A stretch of DNA of 64,000 nt from Branchiostoma floridae (lineage: Eukaryota; Chordata; Leptocardii; Amphioxiformes; Branchiostomatidae). The stretch lies in contig NW_023365776.1 in assembly GCF_000003815.2 (NCBI RefSeq), forward strand, positions 1 through 64,000, given 5' to 3'. Position numbers and translations under genes: made by a program. This document shows positions 37,360-49,533 of this stretch, piece by piece; position 1 is the stretch's first letter, and each line of letters starts with the position of its first letter. The notes below the pieces were generated by a model. The model was given only the letters and a program-made list of their open reading frames with translations. It did not search any database and was not told the DNA's origin.

Positions 37360-40300
37360 CTGTGCATAACTCAAAATGCCTTGAATGGATCCTAACGTAT
37401 GGGTTAGGGAAACAAAGGTTAAGTTCGATAATGGACCCCTGACGGCCTTTTAAGGTACTGCAACGGAACGTCATTTTTTATACTAAAAAGTATTTGATGT
37501 TCTGGACATGCTAGAGTCTTTAGTTTTATTTGTTTATTTATTTATTTCACTTGACAGGTTGGGTACAATCTGAGGGGAGTCGGCAACAGAAATCTAGTTC
37601 CTCTACGAGGCCGACTCCCCCAGAAGATATACAAACTTAGGATAAAAACAATAAATGTAAGACAAACCTGACATCAAATACTAAAAGTAATACATACAAT
37701 ACAAAATGAGAAAATAACAAGGTCAATAATGATTAGGAGTAACAGAATAATAGGAGATCAAACGGTAAGGCTATTTTGTAGATAGCTCGCTTTTGTAGCA
37801 AAGAGTAACTGCTATAAGTTTGTACTCTCTTGTGCCTTTTTTTAAACTTCGGGGGCAAATTTTGTTTTTAAGGAGGACTCAAGAACATGTTGACAGATCG
37901 TCATCGTCTTTGATACGTTTGATAGGTATGTTTTATGCAATACACATGGTTAGGCTTAGGGAAATTAATGCCGTGTTTCCGGCCCAGTATTTTTCAGGGC
38001 CGTTATTGGAAACACAACATGGAATTCCCCAGGCTTTACAGACATGACAGCCTGTGGCATGAGATCCGCTGCGCACAATGTCAGTAACGTTATCAGTAAA
38101 CGTATGAGACATCGTCGATCATAATGTTAAAGTTAAAAACAAGAAAATGAAGGTAAATCTGGCAGGTTATCATGATCAATTTTACTTTGTCCACCCATGG
38201 TGTAAAAAGATTCAACTTGTTGCAGAGGAATGCATGATTACCGTATGGTCCTACCTGTAATATAGGGAAGACCAGTCCCACGATGCCGTTCGCGACCAGG
38301 TTGGTACTGCCGATGATCATGTAGGCTGCCGGTCGCGCCCCCTGGCGGAACATCTCACCAGTGATGATGAACGGGATGGGGCCTGGGGAGATATCGAAAT
38401 CCTGTGAGCTTTTTTGGCATTTTCGACAATGGAATTCGGTATCCATATTGTTGTATATACGAAGTTTTGTCATACGTGGGCCCTGATAACCTCAGATACG
38501 AATGTTCCGGACCGGCATGTATCCAATGAGGATTAAGGCACTTTTGTTTTGCGAATGACTTGCATAGTCAGCTCTGATGTTCAATTTGTGGGACCATGAT
38601 AGATTTGATATCATTATAAAGGTATTCAATAGACGTTCCAATTGTGAACAATACTATACAATTGGTAAACTAATAACAGAGATACGACGTCTGAGAACCC
38701 CATTAGGGTTGTCCCTGTAGCTCAACTGGTAGCGGCATCACAGTTGAACTCCTGGTTTCAATTCTGTTGGTAACTGTTGGGCTGCACTCCTCGATCTTCC
38801 GCAAGGGACGAAAAATGGGGTCCCTCGAGCGCGTTAAGAGCAACCTCCCGAGTAAAAAATATACCCTACTACTAAAACAATAAAGAAACGTACTTCCATA
38901 TGTACCTCTATGCAAGTCTGAACGAAACATACACACGTATGTAACATTACCTAAAACTAGTGCATCGAATGATTCTTCATGACGGCAGACAAAGTCTAGA
39001 CAGTCTTACCGAGTCCGATGGCGAAGGCAATGATGAAGAGGATGATGAAGACGATGCTGAGATAGGCGATCCACTGGTACGGGTTCTCGTACGGAGCAGC
39101 GGTGGACATCGTTAGGCTGGGAGTCGGAATCCCTGTGTGGAGGAAAAATATGATAGAAGTGTATAGAATTGTTTTCACACATCCAAGTGCCAGCTACGTA
39201 AGATGACGTTTCGGACACCTTCCTCTGGACAATGCTGTTTGGCTCTACTCCGCTAGGTGGCGATTCCAAAATGATCGAGCAGCTAGCAGTGCAGCAGCGA
39301 CATCTAGCTGCAGTGCGAAGAAGAGCAGTCAATATCGCCCAAGCTGTGGATGGTGACAGTCACCGAATCGTCGACAATCGTTGCGTAGAAAGAATTTCAT
39401 CAAACTCGATGAAACTGTTCACGAATGACACCAGTAGAAAAATTCTGATTTGTACCAGACAGCAGAATGGAGATGGTAGTCCAATTAAAAAAATTCCCTG
39501 TTCAATGAAGAATTCACTGACTCACTTATTGTTAATGTAGGGGGCTGAAACTGAAAACATTTGGTGTAGCCTATCTCTCCTTCAGCAGAAATGAAAAAAA
39601 CGAATTTGACGATTCTGTTAGGACCCTTTCAACCGCACAACAACATGCATTGGACTCGAATATGATTTGCAATGGAAAAATATGATCCTAAATGCAAAAC
39701 AACATGCAAAATGCAAAGAAAAATTCTTTATCAAAGACGGTTCTGTGAAATCTTTCAGTGGTCGCCGAGCGATCGTGGCAAGGTCGCACTCTCTACTGCG
39801 AGGAGGTGTTAGTTACACTTTTACCTGTTACAGTTTCCACGGTAGGGAAGATACAGGACCCAGCGGAGTCTAGGACACCAGTCGGCCAGCGACCCTGTGC
39901 ACAACCGCACTCACAATACAGGTTCTGAGTGAAATATAAAAAGAAATTTTAGACAGACATGTCAGGAAAGAGATATCGATCGCCATCTGGCCGAATCGGC
40001 GATTTTAAAGGTAGAAGAGGTCCCGATATACCCCTCACATTAGGCGAAAATCGATCGGACGACGAGTCTGCAAGCTCTAAATAACGAGGAGGCATGACCC
40101 TGCGACGAAGAAATGGCAGAGTTCCCCCTTCCCCTCAGGGTCATGCCTCCTCGTAATTTAGAGCTTGCAAACTCGTCCTCCGATCGATTTTCGCCTAATA
40201 TGAGGGGGTTAATAGGAGTATTTGTCGACAAAGTAGTCTCCAATTCATAAATCCTAAATTTGTTGAACACATTGATCTGAAGTGACATTATTCCAAGTCG

Positions 40301-43300
40301 AAAAGTTCTAAGTGCATGTCTTATAGGGAAAAACATTAAGTTTACGTACTCAATAACTAGGGTCACTACCGATATATCAAAGTGTGAATGAAATGAAAAA
40401 AAGTGTCTTTTGTCTTTTGGGGTACTATATGAAGATGTAGTTGGAAAAGACCCACGCAAGTCTCGGACGTCCGGATATAGTCCGTGTTCTCGCGAGACTA
40501 GGTCATTCCGTGATCAAGATGTACTCAGCGAAATTTGGAGGTACGTGTTTCCAAGAGACACCGATCCAAGAATATTCTATCAACTTTAAGAAGATCACAA
40601 GAAGTTGTAATGTGAGCGGTATACCTCCGTAAGGCCCAGGGTAACCGTCAGGATGGCAAACGAGAAAGCCATGAAGGCGACTGGCCACAGCAGCAGAGCC
40701 TTCCTCCCTGCCTTGTCGATCACCATCACCTGGGAAAACAAACAAAACTCAAAATTGAACTACATGTTACTCCTCAAGACAGTGGTTTGAGTTGTTGACT
40801 TAGAATCTAAAGGTTCTGGATTCGAATCCTTAGCAGGCCCTAATGTTATGCCCTTGGAAAAGGTACTTTTACACTTGTTTCCTCACAATAATCCCTCAGA
40901 AATGAGTTCCTAGTTTCAGTTAGGGACGTCTTAAGAACGTTAAAGAACTCATGATATTTATCGCAAGGACTTTGAATTTGTCTTTGTTGAATTCACAATT
41001 AGCTTTACATTTCTGCCAGCTTTTCTTTCTGTGGTTCTGCCAGGTGTGAGTAGATAGAACCTCGCAGCTTGTACCTACTGTTTAAAACTGGTGTGTGCAG
41101 GTAAAGTCACATGAAAGTGTATTTCAACTCCGTATGACGTTCCTATTGACATTTTTTCATACGCAATTGTACGCACCTCCTACGCAGTTCAATCGTTTTG
41201 TCTCAGTGTTAGGCACGTGTACTGGACCGTTCTTTGCGTATGCCTGCGTACCTAAAACCGACGCAAAATGATTGAGATGTGTATGAATGCGATGCGTATT
41301 GTGCGTACGACTGCGTATGAAAAGATACTGTCAATACGGACCTCATACGTATTTGATATACATGTACACGCTTATGTGACGGCACCTTAACAAGCAAAAA
41401 ACGCCTTACCGATACGACTGTCATCAGCACGTTGATCCCGCCCACCCCGATGGTCGCGTAGTCGCTGTACTCCGCAGGCACACCAGCCTGGAGGAAGATC
41501 GACGTGGAGTAGAAGAAGATCTGCAAAGCAAGGTAAAAACACGTAACTTGAGTTCCGCGATCTCAAACCTACTGTCTCTCCCTCAAGACGGGAGCCGATG
41601 CCGACTGCTTGGCACATTCGACCCGTTACACTTCCGTTTACGAAATCGGCTACGGGTCACATCAACTTAAGGGGAACAAAAGCGCTCTACTTTATGTACG
41701 GTAATTGTGTCAAATACTGCCGCAGATGAACATTCGTTCAAACACTAGGCTGCGGTTTGCCGAAAGAGGGGCCCTGCCGGCAGTACACCGGCTGTTTTGG
41801 ACGCACATTCGAACGTGCCCCCTACGCATGGCCCTGTGGGACACCTTGCGGTTACCGGAATATTTTAGGGCCCGGCCGAACCCCGGGTTGTTTTTAAGTC
41901 GTGCTTAAAGTGAACCCGGGACTCGGTAAAGAAATTGACGCCGTATGCTAATCATGACCCCAAAGTGCCGCACCGGTGCCCCGAGTGCAGCGAGATACCA
42001 CCTTTAGTGAGGATTATTGTTAAGACACGAGACGTACCGCGTTTACTCCGGAGAACTGCTGCCCCAGCATGACCAGGACGCAGACCATGAGCTGCGGGCG
42101 GACGGAGCGGGACTTGAGCAGGGCCAGCAGGCTCATCCTCGGCTCGCTCATCTCGTTCTCGTGCTCGTGCCGCATCTCCTGGATGGCGACGTCGATGTTG
42201 ACGTGTGACCCCTGTAGAATCTTCAGGGCTGATGGAAAAATAAACCGTCATGTTAGTCATGAAGGTCACTTTCCTTTTAAAAGGAGAAGAAAGTTAAGCA
42301 ATCATCTTAAATATCCACTGTCTTTCGTCAGTGACTGATCCTAGGGTCACTTTTCCAAACCAGCACCCGCCCGGGTAGTTTGTGGGACCCAAAAATATAT
42401 ATGACCTTTAATATAACAAGCCATACAAAGCGTAAACAAATAGTCAAAAGCATGAATAATGTTTATTTCTTGATAGACACTTTTCCCTCAAGCAGTCCGG
42501 CCGACAGAATCGAAAATATGGCCTGAGCAATAGTTTATCTTTAGATGTTATCTTAAATATACTATTTGGCTCGCCCCTGAGGCGTCGCCAAAAATTGTCT
42601 GACCAGTACCGTTTACAAAATCTATCCAGTTGCTGGAGTAACGTTTGCTTTTGTCTTGTGTATCTTATGACCAGGAAGCATAACCTTCGCAGTGACGTAT
42701 CTGTTAAACATAGCCTGACTAAAATGGCGCCCCTAGCGGCCGGCCCTACAATTGCCGCCGCCCTCGGGGAGGGGGTCATTAACCCCATCGAGAGATTGTG
42801 TAAAAACAGGCTACTGTTTTCCATACCTTTTCTCGAAGCTTCCTCGTTGTCTTTATCTATGAGGAGACACCTCGGACTCTCCGGGAGGAACATCATGACC
42901 ACGGACTGGAGCACGGCTGGGATGACGTAAAACCCCAGCAGGTACGGCCACAGGTCCTCGTTCCCTTTTGGTAGCAAAACAAAGGCAATGTTGAAATACA
43001 AAAGAGTTTACAGTTTAGCTAGATCCACAATAAGCCTCATAAGAAGCTATTCTTCCTGAAGTATACACATTCATATCTACACATTACAATTAACGCATAC
43101 AGAGACATACAAAGTGGCATTAGATAGCAAAAATAACATAATTCCTTAAAGGCAATAATTACAGTCCAATACTTGCTAATTGTCGACTGTCTTGTTCCAC
43201 AATTGAGACATTCTGTACAGAAAGCGCCTTTTCTGAGAGTTAAAAGAGAAAACCAAAAATACAACATCTTCGAGAAAACGCAGTATGTTTCCCTGCCAGT

Positions 43301-46300
43301 AATTTCCAATGTGTCAAGCTTCTCGCACACAGTAATATATCATTCGGTTCGGCCCCGAGGCGTCGCCAAAAACGGGACGCCCTTTTCTTCCCGGTGCCAG
43401 TGGATCAAACGTTACTGTCCCGCATTACGCTGTGTGTATTTACCTACTGTAGGAAACTGCCTTTCATAATACCTGTTGCAATTGTTTTGCAATGAACATT
43501 GACTTGACTTGACAAATATAACGAAGATGGGAAAACAACAGACTTACCGAGTATCTGTTGCAGGCCGAATATCTGTGATACCAGGATACCGATGGTGATG
43601 AAGAGCTGATGAGTGACACCGATAGCCCCGCGCAGGTTGGGTGGGGACACCTCGGACAGGTACATCGGGACGACACCGATGGCACAGCCTGTGTGATTCA
43701 ACAGCACGTAGAAGACTTCATCTTAGTGAGTTTTTGTAAATTCTTGTTTTTATTCATTATAGTGATTTTCACTTATTCTGTTTATGCTATTTCCTGCGTA
43801 TGCAACTTTGAGGGCGTATGCAATCATGAGGGACAAAATTTGGAACCGGGCCAAACCATCCTTCCCGCCTTGGGGAACGAAATTTGGACTCGGGCCAAAC
43901 CAACTTTCCCGCCACGAGGGACCAAATTTGGAACCGAGCCAAACCAACTTTCCCGCCTCGGGGGACCTAATTTGGACTCGGGCCAAACCAACTTTACCAT
44001 CATGAGCGACCAGATTGGACCCGGCCAAACACAAATTCCATCCTTTTGGGAGCAAATTTGGACCCGGGCCAAGCCAAACTTCCCATCCTGAGAGTTTCCA
44101 CTTACACCATCTTCCGCGTCGCATCTTGTCACTCGACATTATTCAAATAATTGAGGACACACACAAAAGCACACACAAAAACATAACCTCCGTTGTTGCG
44201 AAGGTAAAAAACTGACGACTGTAAGTAAGTACCACTAGTACTGGTATGTTTAAATGTACCTGCTACTGTCGTTAACTACCGACATACTAGTATACGTGGG
44301 GCCCCAATTCTCCCGTAGTATAAGTAGGAGGGGGGGGGGGGGTCTAGTATCCGAAGAAGACGAGACCGTACCATTGTGCACGCCCATGATGGTCCTCCCC
44401 ACGATGATCATCTGGAATGACGTCTGCATGTGAGAACCCCACATCAGCAGCGCGCCGGAAACGGATAGCAGATTGATGCACACCATGGTCCATTTCCTGT
44501 GGTGGGAAATCACAGTTTACAGTGCAGTCACTTTTAATAATTTCTGCCACACAAAATAACAGAAAATAAAAGAACAGTTTTGCTAGTGCTAGGAATTCTT
44601 CAGTGCACGTACTAGTAATACACATCAGGTACGAGAAGAACGACGTTCACATTTGCACTGATTAGTTTACGGCCTATTTTTCCTCGGGCCCCGGGTTGAT
44701 TTTAAGTGGAAGTTTAGAAAAGATAGAAAAAACAGCCCTTCAACTACCCTAGCGGAGCCCATTCTCTAATCGTAACCGTAGAATTCATAAGGAATACTAC
44801 AGAATAATTATATTATGTCGCATTTTGTTTGTTCAAGCATTTTTTCATTCGTGAAAGCTGGCAACTTTTCATGAGGTCATAAAAAAGACGTAAGGGTCAA
44901 AGAAGATATAACAAAGATACAGATCACATGAGTTAGGCTTAGGTCCCAATTGGAAAAAAAGGGTATTTGGCACTTTCGGGCGTGGCCCTTCTATACGTAG
45001 TCCCATGGGACACCTTTCGGTGTATTTTTTTGGGCACGGCCGGGTACCGGGTTCAATTTAAGTCAGACTTAACATAAAGCCGGAACCCGATAGCAAGTGG
45101 TACCCCCGGTATCCGGCAGTGAACTGGCGGAACAACTTTGCGGCTTTGGGGCCCGGCCAGGAATATATCCCTGACGGGTACCAGTGCAATTGGGACCTAA
45201 GCCTTAAAGTTTAAACCGTCAACCAGCTCACATACCTTCCAAGAAACGACCCTGTGAGCGGCCCGACCAGAAGCGAGCCGAACAGCCCACCGAGACAGTA
45301 GATGGACACGGTGCAGGACCACAGCAGGGTGGACTGGTCACTGCCCAGCTCCTCACCGAACAGGTGGAAGTACGACTCATTGTAGAATTTCTGCAGCTCC
45401 TGTAGTGGACATGGGGCAAATGATTGTAAGCGATGTTTCCTCTTATTTCTTCAGAAGACATTAAACTAGATGAGTAGACAAGACAAAGTGGCAAATAACT
45501 CAAGTTCTGCGAATTAAATCCATACTGCCACTTGCTTGTACAGTGTTAAATAATGCAGTACAAAGAGTGGATCATTTATAGAATGGTATAGATAAACAGT
45601 TGGGAGATGTTTAAGAGAAAGTTCATATTCCCTACGTGCACCTACGTCACACGAAATGACTATAAACGTTTCAATGGAATGGATTTCAAAGTTCATGATA
45701 ACACACTTGTGAGACTTGTCACGACGTCGGTAGAGAATTACAACACTGGACGGGATAGCAGTGCCCACAGATGATTAGAAGACCGATTCCTATAAGGGTG
45801 GGTTTACACGTACGTATATATTCAAGTCCGTATGAGGTCCGTATGGCTGTCTGAGCCCCTGCCAGGCTCCACAGGTCGCTCAAAAAATAGTAGAAATTGG
45901 ACAGATATGGACAGATGATATGTGAGTTAGCTGGGTAGCAAACCATACGCCTCGGACATGTACAGCTAACTCCTCTGGTATGTTATCTGTCTATATCTGT
46001 CCAATTTTCACTATTTTTCCAACGACCTGTGGAGCCTGGTAGAGGCTAAGTCTTCCATACGGATCCCATACGGAGTGACACACGTGTGAACTCCCAGTTC
46101 ACTAGACAGAGGCGACCTTTTTACGATCCCCTGCCTTGCAATTTGATATAGCGCTCAACAAATTCAAAATAGAATATAGAAAATTTCTTTCTTACTTTGT
46201 AATACAGTACTATGTTTTGAATTCGTATTTTGGTGCTATCCCAGTTACGAAATCAAGAGTAACACAGATCCAACCGAGCAGTGTAATGAGACAAAACAAA

Positions 46301-49300
46301 TAGCACTGCCTGTTCGTAGCCATTTGAAACTCTCGTTGCCATATCACTTATAGTTTGATACCATATCCGAACGTTGCACAACTTTGTATGGGGGGTAGGG
46401 GGTTTGTTCGGCTGACAAGAAGCAAAAACGTGAATAAAGCAACGTTAACATTTCAATTACAAATTTACGACAGCATCGTGATAGATGGTAAAAGATTAAT
46501 ACACCGAGTCAAATTCCTGATCAACTACGCCACGAAATATCAGAATGTGGACAGGGCATGCTCCAGTGCGTGCACTCAAAGTGACGGAACGTGGTAAGTT
46601 TAAAGAGAAGAAAACCGTTTAGGAGACGGAAATCAGCTTGGCCGCCGGAGGTGGGGCGGGCCACTGTAAGCGCGATGTAATCAGTCTAAGATCCCAAGCT
46701 TTATTCCAATTGACAACGGAAAATCTTGAACCTTTGAGCTGTCATCAAAACTTCAGATCGAGATTTCATTGTTTACATTTGGTGTTACCGATGTATGAAA
46801 GTATTGAGTTGCCCCTATACATTAAAAATCATTCTCACACCATTGTATAAGGGCGCGTCCATCTCCGTTTCTATAGCCCTTGGGCCACGCAGGCCACTAC
46901 TGCTAGTGGGGCTAGTTCACTGTAAGTGGCGTGTATTGAGTTTCCATACTCTTTCTCACTCAGAAGTTCTGAGTGCTAGAAAGAAGTCTATACCATTGTC
47001 AAATCTTTGCTATGACCAGGCCGGGTTTTTAAAACCCCAGAATGTAAGACGAACTCTCTACCTCCCAGGCCATTGCACATCCGCCTGTCTGACCTAAAGT
47101 TTGTGAGCCGTATTTTTTATTGCAGAATGCCCAAACGCTTCACAACCATAATATTGACAAAAGCAACCCTCTTAACAACAGCGTACCACTCAGAGTCCGC
47201 CCTAGCATCCCTTCTACACAGCGTAACCAAGGAATGTTCAACACTGCCTACGTGAGTCGGGGTTGTTGCCAAGGTGAAATATTGTGACATATTACACTTT
47301 TTCTCCGCCGTATAGCTCCTTTTCTTAGCAACCGAGCATTTGTGCAAACAACGATAAAGGAATTGTGTCTCGGGCTTGTGAAAATATAATCACAGGCAAA
47401 CAGATGGTGTGGACTTTTGGACCGTTGTATTCATTCCGGGTTTACTTATTAAGCTATTAGGAAGGGGGGAATACGTGATACACCTCCGCTACGCCCCCAC
47501 CACGCCCAAAAAATGCCGACAAGAGTTGAGAAAGGAGATACGCGACCTTTTAACTTGGGTTTAGGTCGGTCGCTTGACATGTCATTCGGAAGCTATGATG
47601 TTATTTCGATAAAAAGAAATCTGTGATAAATTCCTAAAAATGATTCGAGTTGTTTCCTGGTTATACGACGCGGTTTACATACGTCGTAGTCGGTCGTATG
47701 ATTTTGATATGTCGTAGAATTTTGGAGCGAACTACAACAGAACTAAACACATGCAGTTATACCCCCTTTTATTCCAGGACGGTTCTCTCGTCGCGCTCTC
47801 TCTCTGCGACCTAAAATTGGACATATAGCTCAACGAATTGTATAGAGAATTCTCTGTCACACCTTTACATACCGTATGATATATCCAGTATGAAATCAAA
47901 GGTTACACAATATTTAGGTCGCAGTGAGAGCGCATTGCGATCGCCGTCTAGTGGAAAGGGGGCCTAAAAGCAAAGATTCAAAACACTATTTCAGTAATAG
48001 TATATTCTAATTTGTGCGACTATTCCAAGATCTAGTAACCCAAGTTGACATTAAATATGACCTGGTCCTCACCTCCTAAAATTGTTTTCACCAACAGTGC
48101 AAAGTCCGAAGGAAATGGCTCTGTTGGAGGCATATTTTGCTCGAGGAAACGCTGCGTTTATGAGTTGTTTAAACAATTGCTGATTTGCAATCATGATCTT
48201 GATAGATCCATTTGGGCGTTGCCAAATTTGCTGCTCGCTTTTACTGTACCCACTACCATTGTAGCTAAGACTGAACGCAGGCAAACCCACGACATTACTC
48301 GATAAAAAAAGTTTTTGGTTCATCTATGTTTTTCTTGTTTTTTTTTTCTGTAAGTAGGTCTTTACCCTGAGCTAGAAGGACTTTCCATCGCCGTGCCCTA
48401 GACACAGTGAATAACCCCTACTACCTTAAAAAATCTATGAGACTACCTTAAAGTTTGTCTTTTTAATTAGTCATGTAGAGACTGTGCAATAAAGGACGCA
48501 TGCCGAACTTGTGCTCCTAACGTTACCTGTTCCGGTGCGTTCAGTACACTGATGGTGTATCCAAACTGGAAGGACCCCAGGTCGGCGATGAATACAGTGA
48601 AGGCCAGAAGAAACGTCAGTTTCTGAAAAGGTAAAATTATCTTGATAAGTAACGAGCCAACAACCAGGCATGCAGTAATGCTGAGTTGTGGCTATTCAAA
48701 ACAAAATTGTTTAAGCCAAAAAAGAAATTGTAAGTTGGTTAAAACTGTTAGGCAGTATTTAACCAGTGCCAGACAAGTACTAGTCTACCTTCAACGTATT
48801 TTCGGAGTTATTTTGTAAGGGTGCGGTCACATACGGCAATCTTCGTACGATTTTGATGCCCAATGGTTTTCAAGTAGGCTGTGACAGAAACAACCATGCA
48901 TCGACAAGGATCTAAAACGTTGTGAAGCAAGACAGCTGAACTTTGCAGTACACGCGCATTGTTGTCCCAAAAATGACTATTATTAACTTTTCTATCGAAA
49001 GACAATCGCACGACGTATATGACCGCACTCTAACTTCATACAACCCATTGAAGACATCAACCTTATTCTTGTTATCCACAGCAACATTATTTGAACATTT
49101 TTAGAGCAAGCGGTCATGATTTTTTTGCCACAAGTTCCTAGAAACCCTCTACCAAAACAATAGATTTATCGGAACAACCTCCCTACAGACGACAAGATTT
49201 CCTCTTTAAAGTTACATGCACATTCATCTTAGCTATAGCCCGTTGAGCAATTTTGATGTCAAAGAATTTTCAAGAAACTTCTGACAGAAACAATTACAAC

Positions 49301-49533
49301 CACAGACAAGGATATCTAAGTCGACGTCTTTTTCGGTAACAACGTGGTTGCATTCTGTACCACGTAGGCACGACCATATCACAAGAATGCCCGGCCCTCA
49401 GTTCGAAATCGCACGACAATCGTAAGTATTGTCACAACTTGAGACATTGTCACAACTTGATACAATCACTCACCCCTTTCGTGGCTTCGGAGAAGTCCAC
49501 CTCGGTTTTTGTGTTGTCTCCAGGAGGCTTCAT
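36993..49533 (-). CDS. SLC2A-family facilitative sugar transporter (GLUT), class II-like, thirteen exons
   Basis: Exons, in transcript order: 49533-49474, 48622-48527, 45399-45236, 44496-44372, 43688-43548, 42964-42827, 42228-42038, 41520-41410, 40729-40625, 39924-39825, 39132-39010, 38382-38255, 37187-36993. Every junction has GT/AG and a matching phase, giving 558 aa (GLUT1 has about 490). Family marks are FQFGYTISVLNAP in TM1, glycosylation site FYNES (Asn59), VPMYLSEVSPPNLRGA, PESPRCLL, GQQFSGVNAVIFFYSTSIF (TM7), DKAGRK, GLGPIPFIITGEMF (TM10; the Trp of GLUT1 GPIPW is Phe here) and VPETKNKTFEDI. The QLS motif of glucose-type GLUTs is replaced by MLG before QQFSG, and GLVFPILQ resembles GLUT5/9, hence class II-like; the substrate is not predictable. 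Exon 10 lengthens exofacial loop 9 with four Cys. Possible upstream UTR exons were not sought. Confidence 0.95.
37268..37357. repeat. GT microsatellite
   Basis: About 40 GT dinucleotides with one TTAGTG interruption, in the last intron of the GLUT gene, just upstream (in transcript terms) of exon 13. Confidence 0.97.
38705..38870 (+). mobile_element. tRNA-derived SINE remnant
   Basis: TAGCTCAACTGGTAGCGGC resembles a Pol III A box and GGTTTCAATTCTG, about 35 bp on, a degenerate B box. The body that follows is not tRNA-like (no acceptor stem), so it is a SINE head rather than a tRNA gene. It lies in a GLUT intron. Confidence 0.65.
40031..40207. mobile_element. Foldback MITE with 72-bp inverted arms
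   Basis: The arms at 40031-40102 and 40136-40207 are nearly perfect reverse complements: CCCCTCACATTAGGCG / CGCCTAATATGAGGGG at the outside, CGAGGAGGCATGACCCTG / CAGGGTCATGCCTCCTCG at the inside. A 33-bp loop separates them. It lies in GLUT intron 9. No target-site duplication was found. Confidence 0.9.
40771..40895 (+). mobile_element. tRNA-derived SINE remnant
   Basis: GTGGTTTGAGTTGTTGACTT followed by the B-box-like GGTTCTGGATTCGAATCC, then ATGCCCTTGGAAAAGGTACT and TTTACACTTGTTTCCTCAC, a 3' phrase common in invertebrate tRNA-derived SINEs. It lies in GLUT intron 8. Confidence 0.7.
41099..41389. mobile_element. MITE of the CATACGCA / TCATTTTG family, fuller copy
   Basis: AGGTAAAGTCACATGAAAG at the left is mirrored at the right by CTTATGTGACGGCACCTT. 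Inner pairs include TTTTTTCATACGCA with TGCGTATGAAAAG and CAATCGTTTTGTCTCAG with CGACGCAAAATGATTGA. It lies in GLUT intron 8. Confidence 0.78.
41650..41930. repeat. GC-rich dispersed repeat with CCCGGGTT...AACCCGGG palindrome
   Basis: GGGCCCGGCCGAACCCCGGG, TTGTTTTTAAGTCGTGCTTA and AAGTGAACCCGGGACTCGG match parts of 44680-44720, 45040-45085 and 61620-61690. This is a repeated motif family in GLUT intron 7. Confidence 0.6.
43840..44095. repeat. Minisatellite of about 46 bp in GLUT intron 4
   Basis: The unit AATTTGGACTCGGGCCAAAC followed by CAACTTTCCCGCC(T/A)(C/T)G(G/A)GGGACC recurs five to six times with substitutions. Long open frames on both strands here arise from the repeat and are not genes. 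Confidence 0.85.
44936..45203. mobile_element. MITE with 17-bp perfect inverted ends (Harbinger-like?)
   Basis: GGCTTAGGTCCCAATTG (44936-44952) is the exact reverse complement of CAATTGGGACCTAAGCC (45187-45203). TTA lies immediately outside both ends and could be the 3-bp TWA duplication of PIF/Harbinger elements. The interior contains the GGGCACGGCCGGGTACCGGG...AAGTC.GACTTAA palindrome shared with other GC-rich repeats here. No coding capacity. It lies in GLUT intron 3. Confidence 0.82.
45796..46094. mobile_element. MITE with GGGTTTACACGT / ACGTGTGAACTCCC ends
   Basis: Long imperfect arms: TCCGTATGAGGTCCGTATGG with CCATACGGATCCCATACGGA, GCCAGGCTCCACAGGTCG with CGACCTGTGGAGCCTGG, and TAGAAATTGGACAGATAT with a matching ATATCTGTCCAATTTTCACTA. 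A half copy lies at 34121-34295. It lies in GLUT intron 2. Confidence 0.82.
47793..47933. mobile_element. MITE with GCGCTCTC...GCGACCTAAA inverted ends
   Basis: GCGCTCTCTCTCTGCGACCT at the left pairs with AGGTCGCAGTGAGAGCGC at the right. About 141 bp, AT-rich interior, no coding capacity, in GLUT intron 2. Confidence 0.72.
48818..49031. mobile_element. MITE with AGGGTGCGGTCACATACG inverted ends
   Basis: AGGGTGCGGTCACATACG at the left is mirrored by CGTATATGACCGCACTCT at the right. About 214 bp with no coding capacity. It lies in GLUT intron 1. A diverged relative may follow at 49220-49440 (ATTTTGATGTCAAAGAATTT, TGACAGAAACAATTACA). Confidence 0.78.

Noticed and set aside
38705-38775. tRNA gene
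   Set aside because: A- and B-box-like strings are present, but no acceptor stem or proper anticodon arm could be formed. Kept as a SINE head.
43609-44139. Open frames of 160 and 129 codons on both strands
   Set aside because: They arise from the 46-bp minisatellite in a GLUT intron and partly from the antisense of GLUT exon 5.
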